Assembly (NCBI RefSeq): GCF_008974325.1
Contig: NZ_BKCG01000001.1
Span: 1 to 64,000 of the forward strand
Source of the DNA: Patiriisocius marinus
Lineage (GTDB): Bacteria; Bacteroidota; Bacteroidia; Flavobacteriales; Flavobacteriaceae
Length of the DNA stretch: 64,000 bases
Reading direction: 5' to 3'
Part shown: positions 54,760-63,457 of the stretch, one piece after another
Layout: each line of letters starts with the position of its first letter
Position numbering within the stretch: position 1 is the first letter of the stretch
Program-made: the position numbers and the translations under genes
The notes under the pieces: model-generated
What the model was told of the DNA's origin: nothing
What the model saw: only the letters and a program-made list of their open reading frames with translations
The model's database searches: none

Positions 54760-56142
54760 TTATACGTTATGGAATAATACACGCTCAATTAGTAAAAACA
54801 CTCCTGCTCCTGCAATAAAACCAATAAACGCTAACCACGTTATTTTTTTCAGGTACCAGATGAAGTCGATTTTCTCCATTCCCATTGCAGCAACACCTGC
54901 AGCAGAACCAATTATCAACATACTACCACCTGTTCCTGCACAGTAAGCGATGAAATGCCATAAAACTGAATCTGTAGGCGCGTCATACATTCCCATACTT
55001 GCAGCGACTAATGGCACATTATCTATAATTGCAGAGAATATACCTAGTAATATAACAACTACGTCTTGATTAGGTATTACTTCTTGTAAAACCTCAGCAA
55101 GGTAACGTAGTGTTCCTACTGGGTCACCATTTTCAGCAACTCCAAAAACTAAACTTTCTAGCCCAGCTACTGCCATCAGAATTCCTAAGAAAAATAAGAT
55201 CGATGAAATTTCAATACGCGATAACGCCTTATGAGCACTGTATAAATGACGACGCTCTTTACTGAAATCTTCTTCTGGGTGAATGTATTCTGAAACAAGC
55301 CATACAACACCTAATGCTAACATCATCCCTATATAAGGTGGTAAATGAGTAATAGTTTTAAATACTGGTACTGAAACTATCATTCCTAATCCTAAGAAAA
55401 GCATTGTTTTGCTACTAAGTAAACGTCCCGCCTCTTCATCTTCAGTAGTATCTACAATAATATTACCTTTAAAAGCTGGTAAATAACTTGCAATTACAAA
55501 TGGTACAACAAAACATACAATAGAAGGTAGTACTACATATTCTATTAATCCCATAGCTGTAACATTTTTCGCAATCCACAACATAGTAGTTGTAACATCT
55601 CCAATAGGAGACCAAGCTCCTCCAGCGTTAGCTGCTACTACTACTAAAGCTGCATACCATAAACGCTCATTACGATCTGTTATCAACTTACGTAACAACG
55701 TAATTAATACAATTGTAGCTGTAAGGTTATCAATTATAGCTGATAGAATAAATGCTAAAATACCAATGATCCATAATAGCCTTTTTTTGCTCTTAGTACG
55801 AACAGCACCTTTTAAAACCTCGAAACCACGGTGTAAATCAATGATTTCCACAATAGTCATAGCTCCAATTAAGAATATTAAAATTTCGGCTGTTTTACCT
55901 AAATGATGTAAAAGCGTATTTTCAAAACCATGCTCTGCATCATGACCTCCAGTGGCATAACTAAACACATTTTCGTAAGTGTCAATCACATCAAACCAAC
56001 CAGCATGAAAACCTACAGCAAGGACTGCCCAAATTAAAGCCGCCATGATTAAAGCCGGAACTGTTTTATCTAGTTTTAGGGGATGTTCTAACGTAATTGA
56101 TAAGTAACCAACTATAAAAATTAAAATAATAATAGACGTCAT
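54760..56142 (-). CDS. nhaD: NhaD-type sodium/proton antiporter
   Basis: The 460-residue membrane protein has about 12 spans of the ArsB/NhaD ion-transporter superfamily. Conserved pieces include GAMTIVEIIDLHRGFE, IDNLTATIVLITLLRKL, AANAGGAWSPIGDVTTTMLW and SAIIDNVPLVAASMGMYD. It should export sodium in exchange for protons, consistent with a marine or saline habitat. It is co-directional with exbBD-tonB (48 bp) and the dehydrogenase upstream (57 bp). Confidence 0.93.
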   Translation of the reverse strand: MTSIIILIFIVGYLSITLEHPLKLDKTVPALIMAALIWAVLAVGFHAGWFDVIDTYENVFSYATGGHDAEHGFENTLLHHLGKTAEILIFLIGAMTIVEIIDLHRGFEVLKGAVRTKSKKRLLWIIGILAFILSAIIDNLTATIVLITLLRKLITDRNERLWYAALVVVAANAGGAWSPIGDVTTTMLWIAKNVTAMGLIEYVVLPSIVCFVVPFVIASYLPAFKGNIIVDTTEDEEAGRLLSSKTMLFLGLGMIVSVPVFKTITHLPPYIGMMLALGVVWLVSEYIHPEEDFSKERRHLYSAHKALSRIEISSILFFLGILMAVAGLESLVFGVAENGDPVGTLRYLAEVLQEVIPNQDVVVILLGIFSAIIDNVPLVAASMGMYDAPTDSVLWHFIAYCAGTGGSMLIIGSAAGVAAMGMEKIDFIWYLKKITWLAFIGFIAGAGVFLLIERVLFHNV

Positions 56143-56199
56143 AATGAGGTTGATTTATGAATATAAAATTTACTGAGTAATTTATTTTAAAACTACAAT

Positions 56200-57426
56200 T
56201 TAAACAAGTTGCTTAAGTGCAATCTCGAATGCAGTTTTACTAATGTTTGTCTTGGTACTATTGTGATCAAATGTATTCTGAATAGCATTACGAATAGTCA
56301 TGGAAGTATCATTAAAAATAGCTTCATCTGTCATTTGTACTTTGCGTTCCATAAAATAAGCAAATACACGAGCCATACCACAGTTGCTAATAAAATCTGG
56401 TATTAGACTTACACGCTCATCTGTATATTCCATAATGCTTCCGAAGAAAATTTCTTTATCTGCAAATGGCACATTTGCACCGCAACTAATAACTTCTAGA
56501 CCAGTATCGATCATAGATGAAATTTGCTCTTTAGTGATTAGACGTGAAGCTGCACAAGGTGCAAAGATTTCACATTCTAAATTCCAAATTTGCTCGTTGA
56601 TTTCTTCAAAAGATAACATGTTATCAGCCACTAAGGTATTACCATCCTTATTTAAAAATAAGTTTGTGATTTCTTCGAAACTGAAACCGTCTTTACTTAC
56701 GATACCACCGGCTCTATCAATAATACCAACAACTTTAGCACCCATTTGCGCTAAATAATATGCAGCAGCAGCTCCCACATTTCCAAATCCTTGTACAATG
56801 GCACGCTTTCCTTTCACATCTCCACCATAAATTTCGTAGTAGTGACGTACAGCTTCAGCAACACCATAACCTGTAATCATATCAGCTACGGTATATTTTC
56901 TAGATACATCTGGAGAATAAGTAACATTTTCTAAAACTTTAATTACACCCTGACGTAATTGACCTATACGGTTAATTTTATCTGCTTCAGTAGGCGTAAA
57001 GTGACCGTTAAAAACACCTTCTTGCGGATGCCAAACCCCACTTTGTTCAGTAATTGGAATTACTTCGTGAATTTCGTCGACATTTAAGTCTCCACCTGTT
57101 CCATAATACGACTTTAAAAGTGGCGACACAGCTTTGTACCAACGCTCTAAAACTCCTTTTTTACGAGGATCATGCGGGTCAAAGTTAATTCCTGATTTTG
57201 CTCCACCAATTGCTGGACCAGAAACAGTAAACTTCACTTCCATTGTTTTAGCTAGAGAAAGCACTTCATTTTCATTTAATCCTACACGCATTCTAGTTCC
57301 TCCACCGGCAGCGCCACCTCTTAATGAGTTAATAACTGTCCATCCTTCTGCTTCAGTTTCAGCATCATTCCAATGAAACACGATTTCTGGAGCTTTGTCT
57401 TCGTACTTTTTAAGTAATTCTTTCAT
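56200..57426 (-). CDS. Glu/Leu/Phe/Val dehydrogenase
   Basis: The start is placed at 57,426 (MKELLKKYEDK); a start at 57,462 would run through the upstream hairpin. The 408-residue enzyme has GGTRMR, catalytic lysine in GGAKSGINFDP, GTGGDLNVDEI and an NAD-binding GFGNVGAAAA. It deaminates an amino acid oxidatively; whether glutamate or a branched-chain amino acid cannot be told. A 291-bp gap precedes it. Confidence 0.88.
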   Translation of the reverse strand: MKELLKKYEDKAPEIVFHWNDAETEAEGWTVINSLRGGAAGGGTRMRVGLNENEVLSLAKTMEVKFTVSGPAIGGAKSGINFDPHDPRKKGVLERWYKAVSPLLKSYYGTGGDLNVDEIHEVIPITEQSGVWHPQEGVFNGHFTPTEADKINRIGQLRQGVIKVLENVTYSPDVSRKYTVADMITGYGVAEAVRHYYEIYGGDVKGKRAIVQGFGNVGAAAAYYLAQMGAKVVGIIDRAGGIVSKDGFSFEEITNLFLNKDGNTLVADNMLSFEEINEQIWNLECEIFAPCAASRLITKEQISSMIDTGLEVISCGANVPFADKEIFFGSIMEYTDERVSLIPDFISNCGMARVFAYFMERKVQMTDEAIFNDTSMTIRNAIQNTFDHNSTKTNISKTAFEIALKQLV

Positions 57427-57450
57427 ATTATTTTCTCTAAAAAGAGAATT
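57427..57450 (-). promoter_or_regulatory. Hairpin immediately before dehydrogenase start codon
   Basis: On the minus strand TTCTCT-TTTT-AGAGAA is followed by AATAAT and ATG. It has the same layout as the hairpins before obg and adk. Confidence 0.4.
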
Positions 57451-57753
57451 TTTTAAATTCAATTATACATCTTAATCTCTCTGTTTCCGCTTAAAACGAA
57501 AAAATAATCATTTTTAGCGTAGCTATAATTGATTCATACCGAAGGAATTTAATTTTATAATCGTCTAACTAATTTATAGAATAGTAATTAGTAATTAGTT
57601 GTTCATCTTGCGCATACAACACACACGCTTTCTAAACACAAATATAAAAAAATGGGTATGGGTTTATGTTTCTTTTATGTAAAATTTATGAGTGAATCTA
57701 TTGACACTATTAAGTCACATTAAAATTTCAGAAAAAAGACTATAACTTTTAAC

Positions 57754-58293
57754 TTGCAAACCTTTAACAAGCTCTATTTGGATTTTGACGCTGTTTATTT
57801 AAAGTATGTATCCCTCGTATATAACGTGGCGCTACAATATGTTCAGAATGTTCCTGATGCCGAGGAAATAACACAGGATGTTTTTATAAAAGTTTATGAA
57901 AAACATGATAGCTTCAAAGGAGAGTCTGCTTTAAAAACGTGGATATATAGAATAGCTATCAACACATCACTTGATGCTATTAAGGCTAAATCTAGAAAAA
58001 AACGAGCTGCTTTTGCTAATCGAGATGATGCAGCTTTAGAAAAAATTAGTGATTTTAATCACCCTGGAGCAGCCTTAGAAAATAAAGAAGCATTAGCTTT
58101 ATTGTTTGAAGCTATTAACCAATTACCAGAAGTACAACGTTCTGTTCTAATTTTGTTAAAGGTAGAAGAGCTCTCTCAAAAAGAGGTAGCCGAAATTTTA
58201 GACAAATCACAAAAAGCTGTAGAGTCAACATTTCAACGAGCGAAACAAAACTTGAAGAAAATTTTAGATAAAACCGAAGGAAAACAAAACTAA
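57754..58293 (+). CDS. ECF-type RNA polymerase sigma factor
   Basis: The 179-residue protein begins with TTG at 57,754 (MQTFNKLYLDFDAVYLKYVS). It has region 2 (YNVALQYVQNVPDAEEITQDVFIKVYEKH, KTWIYRIAINTSLDAIKAK) and region 4 (INQLPEVQRSVLILLKVEELSQKEVAEIL). It is followed 18 bp later by a small single-span protein and then a Spy-like periplasmic protein; the trio resembles the CnrHYX layout. Confidence 0.88.
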   Translation: MQTFNKLYLDFDAVYLKYVSLVYNVALQYVQNVPDAEEITQDVFIKVYEKHDSFKGESALKTWIYRIAINTSLDAIKAKSRKKRAAFANRDDAALEKISDFNHPGAALENKEALALLFEAINQLPEVQRSVLILLKVEELSQKEVAEILDKSQKAVESTFQRAKQNLKKILDKTEGKQN

Positions 58294-58311
58294 TACCGTC
58301 TAATAAGTATA

Positions 58312-58569
58312 ATGGAATCACAATTAAAACTTTTAAGCACCATACATAAAGTGCAGCCGGACCCTAAGTTATATGCAGCTATAAAACAACGCATCAAACA
58401 AAAACAGGAACAGTTTGTACCATGGTCTTTTATTCGCGCAGTTGCCGCAATATTTGTAGTAATGCTTGCAGCACAAATTTATATTACAACCGCTACGTCA
58501 TTGACTGACAGTGATGACTTGAGCGCATTAGTACCTGTCAACTCTAATACTTTATACAATGAGTACTAA
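58312..58569 (+). CDS. Small single-span protein, anti-sigma candidate
   Basis: The 85-residue protein has a cytoplasmic basic helix (about 1-38), one membrane span (about 44-60, IRAVAAIFVVMLAAQIYIT) and a short outer tail. It lies between an ECF sigma gene (18 bp upstream) and the Spy-like gene, whose start it overlaps by 11 bp. Small single-span proteins in this position (CnrY type) bind the sigma factor. No sequence motif proves it, so the role is inferred from layout. Confidence 0.6.
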   Translation: MESQLKLLSTIHKVQPDPKLYAAIKQRIKQKQEQFVPWSFIRAVAAIFVVMLAAQIYITTATSLTDSDDLSALVPVNSNTLYNEY

Positions 58570-59062
58570 AAAGAAAATAACCTTTATTATTATTGCGCTA
58601 TTAGTCGCTAATCTTGGAGTATTGTCTTTTATGATGCTGAAACCTAATCACCGTAACCCTAATGGAGGGAGATTTGGTGAAAATGGCCCAAAGCAACGAA
58701 TGATTAAACGACTTGACTTAAACGAAGAACAAAGTAAAACGTTTACAGATTTAGTTGAAACTCATCAAAAAGCAGTGATTGTTTATGATGAAAAAATAAG
58801 AAACGATAAACAAGAATTATTTAGTTTGCTAAGCGAAGAAGTAACTTCACCTAGTACAGTAGATAGCTTAACTACTAACATAGCTGCTTATCAAAAAGAA
58901 ATTGAGGTACTGCACTTTAATCACTTTAAAAATGTAAAAAGTCTTTGCAAAGGAGACCAAGTTGAAAAGTTTAACAAACTAAGCAAAGATCTTTGCAAAA
59001 TGTTTGACCAAAAACGAGGAAAACCAATGATGCGCAAAGAGAAAAGAGAAAAAAAAGAATAG
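58559..59062 (+). CDS. Spy/CpxP-like periplasmic metal- or stress-sensor protein
   Basis: The 167-residue protein has an N-terminal signal-anchor span (about 6-26) and a helical periplasmic domain with the RLDLNEEQSKTF segment, which matches the LTxxQ-type repeat of Spy/CpxP/CnrX proteins, and a second EVLHFNHFKNVKSLC helix. Cysteines at about 135 and 149 could bind metal. It overlaps the small single-span gene by 11 bp and is probably the sensor in a three-part sigma system. A terminator follows. Confidence 0.76.
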   Translation: MSTKKKITFIIIALLVANLGVLSFMMLKPNHRNPNGGRFGENGPKQRMIKRLDLNEEQSKTFTDLVETHQKAVIVYDEKIRNDKQELFSLLSEEVTSPSTVDSLTTNIAAYQKEIEVLHFNHFKNVKSLCKGDQVEKFNKLSKDLCKMFDQKRGKPMMRKEKREKKE

Positions 59063-59098
59063 CAGAAATAATTTTTAAATAGTTAGTTAGCAATCCCA

Positions 59099-59138
59099 AA
59101 AAAGGCAACCCATTAATTTGAGTTGCTTTTTTTTCACT
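59099..59138 (+). terminator. Terminator after the Spy-like gene
   Basis: An imperfect AAAAGGCAACCC ... GAGTTGCTTTT stem is followed by a T run (TTTTTTTT) and ends the sigma-trio transcript before the convergent DUF2452 gene. Confidence 0.6.
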
Positions 59139-59157
59139 TTTTTATTTAACTCTCAAT

Positions 59158-59571
59158 TTAATCTAAAACTTCTTCCCAAATTTTACCACTATTCAATCTA
59201 AAAGTTCCCACATAGTCCCAATTACATTCGTGTGGAGATATTAGTGATAACCAAACTTCACCAGATTGTTTTCTGTATAGATAATAGATTTCACCTAGTA
59301 CTGGCTCAAAGCTAAACTTAGCAGAATAAATTAAATTATTCTGTTCAAACTTTTTCATCATTACTTCATATTGCAATTTGATATCATCAAACTGCGATTT
59401 AAACTGATGATTCACCTTGCTTATATTACTATTTTTCCAAGATGTAATATCATCCGGAATTATTGCCGGAGCTCCTAAATTAGTTGCATACGGAGTAAGT
59501 GCTGCTGTGTATTTCTGAGTTTTCTCGTCAAATACTACTTGATCTGGTTTTTTAGATTTTTCTTCCGCCAT
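59158..59571 (-). CDS. DUF2452-family protein
   Basis: The 137-residue soluble protein matches DUF2452 as I remember it: DQVVFDEKTQKYTAALTPYATNLGAPAI, then a helix FDDIKLQYEVMMKKFEQNNLIYS and FEPVLGEIYYLYRKQSGEVWLSLISPHECNW near the end. Function unknown; it has no signal peptide. It is convergent with the Spy-like gene and separated by 95 bp. Confidence 0.84.
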   Translation of the reverse strand: MAEEKSKKPDQVVFDEKTQKYTAALTPYATNLGAPAIIPDDITSWKNSNISKVNHQFKSQFDDIKLQYEVMMKKFEQNNLIYSAKFSFEPVLGEIYYLYRKQSGEVWLSLISPHECNWDYVGTFRLNSGKIWEEVLD

Positions 59572-59680
59572 TGCTAGGTTTTGTTCAAAGGTAACATCTA
59601 GACACTAAACAAAATATAAGTTTAGAAAATTTTAAGGAAATAAATTATGCTGTAGCAAAAACCTTAAAAACAGCAATAGA

Positions 59681-60754
59681 TTAGTTATAAATCACCCCAC
59701 TCGAATGATTTTCTTTCGCACCAGTTACACTCGCTAAACAATTGACTTCTCCCCTTAGCTTTCTCACACCTAAGAAACCAAATATTAGCGCTTCTTTAAA
59801 CTCAAGTAATTGAGCAGAAGGAACAATTAATTCGACATCTTTGTATGAACATATTCTATTAAGCAAATACTTGTTATAAGCACCGCCACCAGTAACTAGT
59901 ACAGTACTCCCCTTTTTAAATTGGCGTGCAATTTGGAATGCTGTGTGATCAGTAAAAGTTCTTAATGTATCTTTTGGCAAAGCATAACTAGCATCTAAAA
60001 CAGGAAAAATTTCTTTTAAAACCCACTCTAAACCTAATGATTTAGGCGCAGATAATTTGTAGAAAGGCAAAGCATTTAACAATGAAGATTTAGCTAACAA
60101 AACCTTTCCGCTTTTTGCTATATTACCACCATCGTCATAAGGCACTCCTGTTTTTTCTGCATATACATTAAGCACAATGTTTACAGGGCAAATATCATAT
60201 GCCAATCGGTTACCATCTTTATTAAGTGAAACATTCGCAAAACCTCCTAAGTTTAAGCAATAGTCATATTCACTAAAAAGCAATTGATCACCAATAGGTA
60301 CTAAAGGTGCTCCTTGACCACCCATTGCAACATCTTGCACTCTAAAATCGCAAACCACTTTTTGTTGTATTAATTCTGAAATTTTAGGGAGATTTCCTAT
60401 TTGTAAAGTAATTCCATTTTTAGGCTGATGTAAAATAGTATGCCCATGACTACAAATAGCATCAAGACTTTCGATTTTGTGTTTTGTTATAAAAGCATTA
60501 ATATAATCGGCTAAAAGCGATGTGTAATCTTCATTAATTGTTTCTAACGCTTCACTATCTAGGCTAATAGCCTGTTGTAATTTTTGTTTCCATTGTGAAT
60601 TATAAGGTAGCGTTTCGGCTTTGCCTATGCTATATTCCCATTTTCCAGTAGCCGAACTTTCTGGTGGAACGAACTCGCAAATAGCAAGATCTACACCGTC
60701 TAGCGACGTACCACTCATTACCCCTAATACTTTATAATGTTCTTTTTTCAACAC
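59681..60754 (-). CDS. anmK: Anhydro-N-acetylmuramic acid kinase
   Basis: The 357-residue enzyme converts anhydroMurNAc to MurNAc-6-P in peptidoglycan recycling. The N-terminal GVMSGTSLDGVDLAI loop (12-26) is typical. Other conserved pieces are ICSHGHTILHQP, VCDFRVQDVAMGGQGAPL and VTGGGAYNKYL. It complements the mpl gene near the array. A 76-bp gap separates it from the divergent acyl-CoA dehydrogenase gene. Confidence 0.95.
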   Translation of the reverse strand: MLKKEHYKVLGVMSGTSLDGVDLAICEFVPPESSATGKWEYSIGKAETLPYNSQWKQKLQQAISLDSEALETINEDYTSLLADYINAFITKHKIESLDAICSHGHTILHQPKNGITLQIGNLPKISELIQQKVVCDFRVQDVAMGGQGAPLVPIGDQLLFSEYDYCLNLGGFANVSLNKDGNRLAYDICPVNIVLNVYAEKTGVPYDDGGNIAKSGKVLLAKSSLLNALPFYKLSAPKSLGLEWVLKEIFPVLDASYALPKDTLRTFTDHTAFQIARQFKKGSTVLVTGGGAYNKYLLNRICSYKDVELIVPSAQLLEFKEALIFGFLGVRKLRGEVNCLASVTGAKENHSSGVIYN

Positions 60755-60858
60755 TGAAACTTTAGAGGTTTAAAGGTACCGCAGATTTTTGATTTACCAA
60801 TTTTAAAACTATAACATATTTTAAGAAAAGTGCACTTTCAAAATACTCTTTTTAAAAC

Positions 60859-60866
60859 TATCTTTG
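60859..60866 (+). promoter_or_regulatory. -7 box TATCTTTG upstream of acyl-CoA dehydrogenase
   Basis: TATCTTTG matches TAnnTTTG, 26 bp before the ATG at 60,893; it supports that start over the upstream in-frame ATG at 60,830. Confidence 0.6.
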
Positions 60867-60892
60867 CAATCTCAAAAAACAACAATATTACT

Positions 60893-62035
60893 ATGGATTT
60901 TACTTTATCTGAAGAACACTTAATGATTCGTGATGCTGCGCGTGACTTCGCGAAGCAAGAAATTTTACCTACCGTTGTTGAACGTGATAACAAGCAAGAG
61001 TTTCCTAAGGAAATAGTAAAAAAAATGGGAGAGCTTGGATTTATGGGTATGATGGTAGACCCCAAATACGGCGGTGGCGGAATGGATGCTATTAGCTATG
61101 CAATTGTTGTGGAAGAATTAAGTAAAGTTGATGCTTCTTGTTCAGTAATTGTAAGTGTAAATAACTCACTTGTATGTTATGGTCTTGATGCTTATGCTAA
61201 TGAAGCACAAAAAGAAAAATACTTAACTAAACTTGCAACAGGAGAACACCTTGGAGCATTTTGCTTAAGTGAACCAGAAGCTGGTAGTGATGCAACATCG
61301 CAAAAAACTACTGCTATTGATATGGGTGATCACTACATATTAAATGGTACAAAAAACTGGATTACAAACGGAGGTAGTGCAGATACATACCTTGTAATCG
61401 CACAAACAGATAAAGAAAAAGGGCACCGCGGAATTAACGCTTTCATCGTTGAAAAAGGATGGGAAGGTTTCGAAGTTGGACCTAAAGAAGATAAATTAGG
61501 AATTAGAAGTAGTGACACGCACACATTAAACTTCAACGATGTAAAAGTTCCTAAAGAAAATAGAATTGGTGAAGATGGATTTGGATTCAAATTCGCAATG
61601 AAAACCTTAAGTGGTGGACGTATTGGTATTGCTGCTCAAGCATTAGGTATTGCAGGTGGTGCTTACGAAATGGCTCGCGACTATTCTAAAATAAGAAAAG
61701 CATTTGGCACTGAAATTTGCAATCATCAAGCAATCGCTTTTAAATTAGCAGATATGCATACTGAAATTGAAGCAGCTCGTTACCTTGTGTACAAATCTGC
61801 TTGGGACAAAGACAATGGAAACAACTACGACATGTCTAGCGCAATGGCGAAATTAAAAGCTAGTAAAGTTGCAATGGACGTTACTGTAGAGGCTGTACAA
61901 GTACACGGTGGAAATGGATTTGTAAAAGAATACCACGTAGAGCGTATGATGCGTGACGCAAAAATTACACAAATCTATGAAGGAACTAGTGAAATTCAAA
62001 AAATAGTAATTTCTAGAGGATTACTTAAAGATTAG
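60893..62035 (+). CDS. Acyl-CoA dehydrogenase
   Basis: The start is placed at 60,893 (MDFTLSEEHLMIRDAARDFA), giving 380 residues; the in-frame ATG at 60,830 would add 21 non-family residues upstream of the -7 box. It has GAFCLSEPEAGSDATSQKT (FAD/acyl-CoA site), KNWITNGGSADTYLV, GIRSSDTHTLNF, QVHGGNGFVKEYHVERM, and QIYEGTSEIQKIV with the catalytic glutamate region. It is a short-chain type FAD enzyme of fatty acid or amino acid breakdown. A terminator follows. Confidence 0.94.
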   Translation: MDFTLSEEHLMIRDAARDFAKQEILPTVVERDNKQEFPKEIVKKMGELGFMGMMVDPKYGGGGMDAISYAIVVEELSKVDASCSVIVSVNNSLVCYGLDAYANEAQKEKYLTKLATGEHLGAFCLSEPEAGSDATSQKTTAIDMGDHYILNGTKNWITNGGSADTYLVIAQTDKEKGHRGINAFIVEKGWEGFEVGPKEDKLGIRSSDTHTLNFNDVKVPKENRIGEDGFGFKFAMKTLSGGRIGIAAQALGIAGGAYEMARDYSKIRKAFGTEICNHQAIAFKLADMHTEIEAARYLVYKSAWDKDNGNNYDMSSAMAKLKASKVAMDVTVEAVQVHGGNGFVKEYHVERMMRDAKITQIYEGTSEIQKIVISRGLLKD

Positions 62036-62060
62036 TATAGTTTATAAAAACAGTATTACT

Positions 62061-62097
62061 AAAATCGTCTTGATTAATTTCAAGGCGATTTTTTTGT
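62061..62097 (+). terminator. Terminator after acyl-CoA dehydrogenase
   Basis: AAAATCGTCTTGA-TTAATT-TCAAGGCGATTTT is a long stem with one wobble pair, followed by a T run. Confidence 0.8.
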
Positions 62098-62229
62098 TTT
62101 AATCACATAAATTTAGTTTTTAACGATATTAACTGAAAAATAAACAGAATTTATCGCTAAAACTTGTAATTTAATCACTGAATACCTTATTTTGTGACCA
62201 ATATTACTAATCCCCCGAACTTACTAGTA

Positions 62230-63378
62230 ATGAATAAAGTTTCTATAGCCCTCACAATTGCCCTAATTTTTAGCATCTCAAGTTTTTCCCAAGTAGGTAT
62301 TGGCACTAACTCCCCAGATCCATCTGCCATTTTAGATATTGAATCTACAACCGCAGGCTTATTAATGCCAAGGATGACTACTACACAAAGGGATAATATT
62401 ACTAGCCCACAAGAAGGCCTATTTATTTACAATCTAGACAGTAGCTGTTTTCAATTCTATAAAACCACAGGTTGGTCAGGTTGCTTAGGCGAATTCCCAA
62501 CCAACTCTTTAAACTGTAGCTCAGCAACTGTTAATGGGGCTTACACAATGGGAAGCGCTCTAACAACTAGTAACACAATAACTATTGATGTGCTTACTAA
62601 TGTAATTGAAGCCTACACCATCACTACAAACACAGTGAATGGCTATAGCTTTTCAGCTACAGGATCATTTAGCAGTATTGGTTCAAATACTATAACACTT
62701 CAAGGAACAGGAACTCCTGGAGCTATACAAACAGACACTTTTACAATCACTTTTAATGGAAGTTCAGCTACGTGCACAGTAGATGTAAATGTAAGTCTGT
62801 TCCTAGCAAATTGCCTTGAATATTACAACTCTGGAGTTACAAGTGACGGTGTTTACACTATTGATCCTGACGGTGGTACTGGACCTATCGCTCCCTATGA
62901 CTGTTATTGCGACATGACTAATGATGGTGGTGGTTGGACTTTAGTTTTTAACCACAATATTATTGGTGGTTATTGGGCAAATGATACGGAAGCTAGCTTT
63001 TTTAACAGTACATCGCCTGGAATAACAACTAATAAATACTCCATACTTAGCAAACTAGACGAACTAAAAAATAGTGGTGCTCCATATGAGTTTAGATTAC
63101 ACTTCCCTTCGTTAGGACTCACAAATCACTGGAGTCAAACATTTGACCCTAGAAGTGGTGCATCACCTACAAGACCAGTAGCGGGATATACTGCAATAAA
63201 TGTAAGTATGACAAACAGTTTTTGGGGCGGACTTGAATTTTCTGGAGGTTCTACTTATTTAGACGGATCTGTAAACAGTGGTAATTGGTTTTACTCTATT
63301 GGAAGTGTAAATCCATACAGTGGAGGTATTCCGGCTAACACAGGATCTACTGATAGCATTCAACTATTTATTAGGTAA
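62230..63378 (+). CDS. Secreted protein with fibrinogen-like domain
   Basis: The start is placed at 62,230 (MNKVSIALTIALIFSISSFS), giving a clean signal peptide; a GTG at 62,194 adds 12 residues upstream. The mature protein opens with VGIGTNSPDPSAILDIES and LMPRMTTTQRDNI, the common flavobacterial cell-surface/adhesin start. It has a threonine-rich beta domain (about 105-190) and a fibrinogen C-terminal-like domain (CLEYYNSGVTSDGVYTIDPD, YDCYCDMTNDGGGWTLVF). No T9SS tail is seen. Binding target unknown. Confidence 0.82.
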   Translation: MNKVSIALTIALIFSISSFSQVGIGTNSPDPSAILDIESTTAGLLMPRMTTTQRDNITSPQEGLFIYNLDSSCFQFYKTTGWSGCLGEFPTNSLNCSSATVNGAYTMGSALTTSNTITIDVLTNVIEAYTITTNTVNGYSFSATGSFSSIGSNTITLQGTGTPGAIQTDTFTITFNGSSATCTVDVNVSLFLANCLEYYNSGVTSDGVYTIDPDGGTGPIAPYDCYCDMTNDGGGWTLVFNHNIIGGYWANDTEASFFNSTSPGITTNKYSILSKLDELKNSGAPYEFRLHFPSLGLTNHWSQTFDPRSGASPTRPVAGYTAINVSMTNSFWGGLEFSGGSTYLDGSVNSGNWFYSIGSVNPYSGGIPANTGSTDSIQLFIR

Positions 63379-63407
63379 TAAGATAACTATTGATAACAAT
63401 ATATTCT

Positions 63408-63434
63408 AAACCCTAATACTTTGTATTGGGGTTT
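63408..63434 (+). terminator. Terminator after fibrinogen-like gene
   Basis: AAACCCTAATAC-TTT-GTATTGGGGTTT forms a 12-bp stem with one wobble or mismatch pair, followed by ATTG. The T run is weak. It is also close to the convergent gene's end. Confidence 0.6.
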
Positions 63435-63457
63435 ATTGTTCAATACTGTTTACACTA

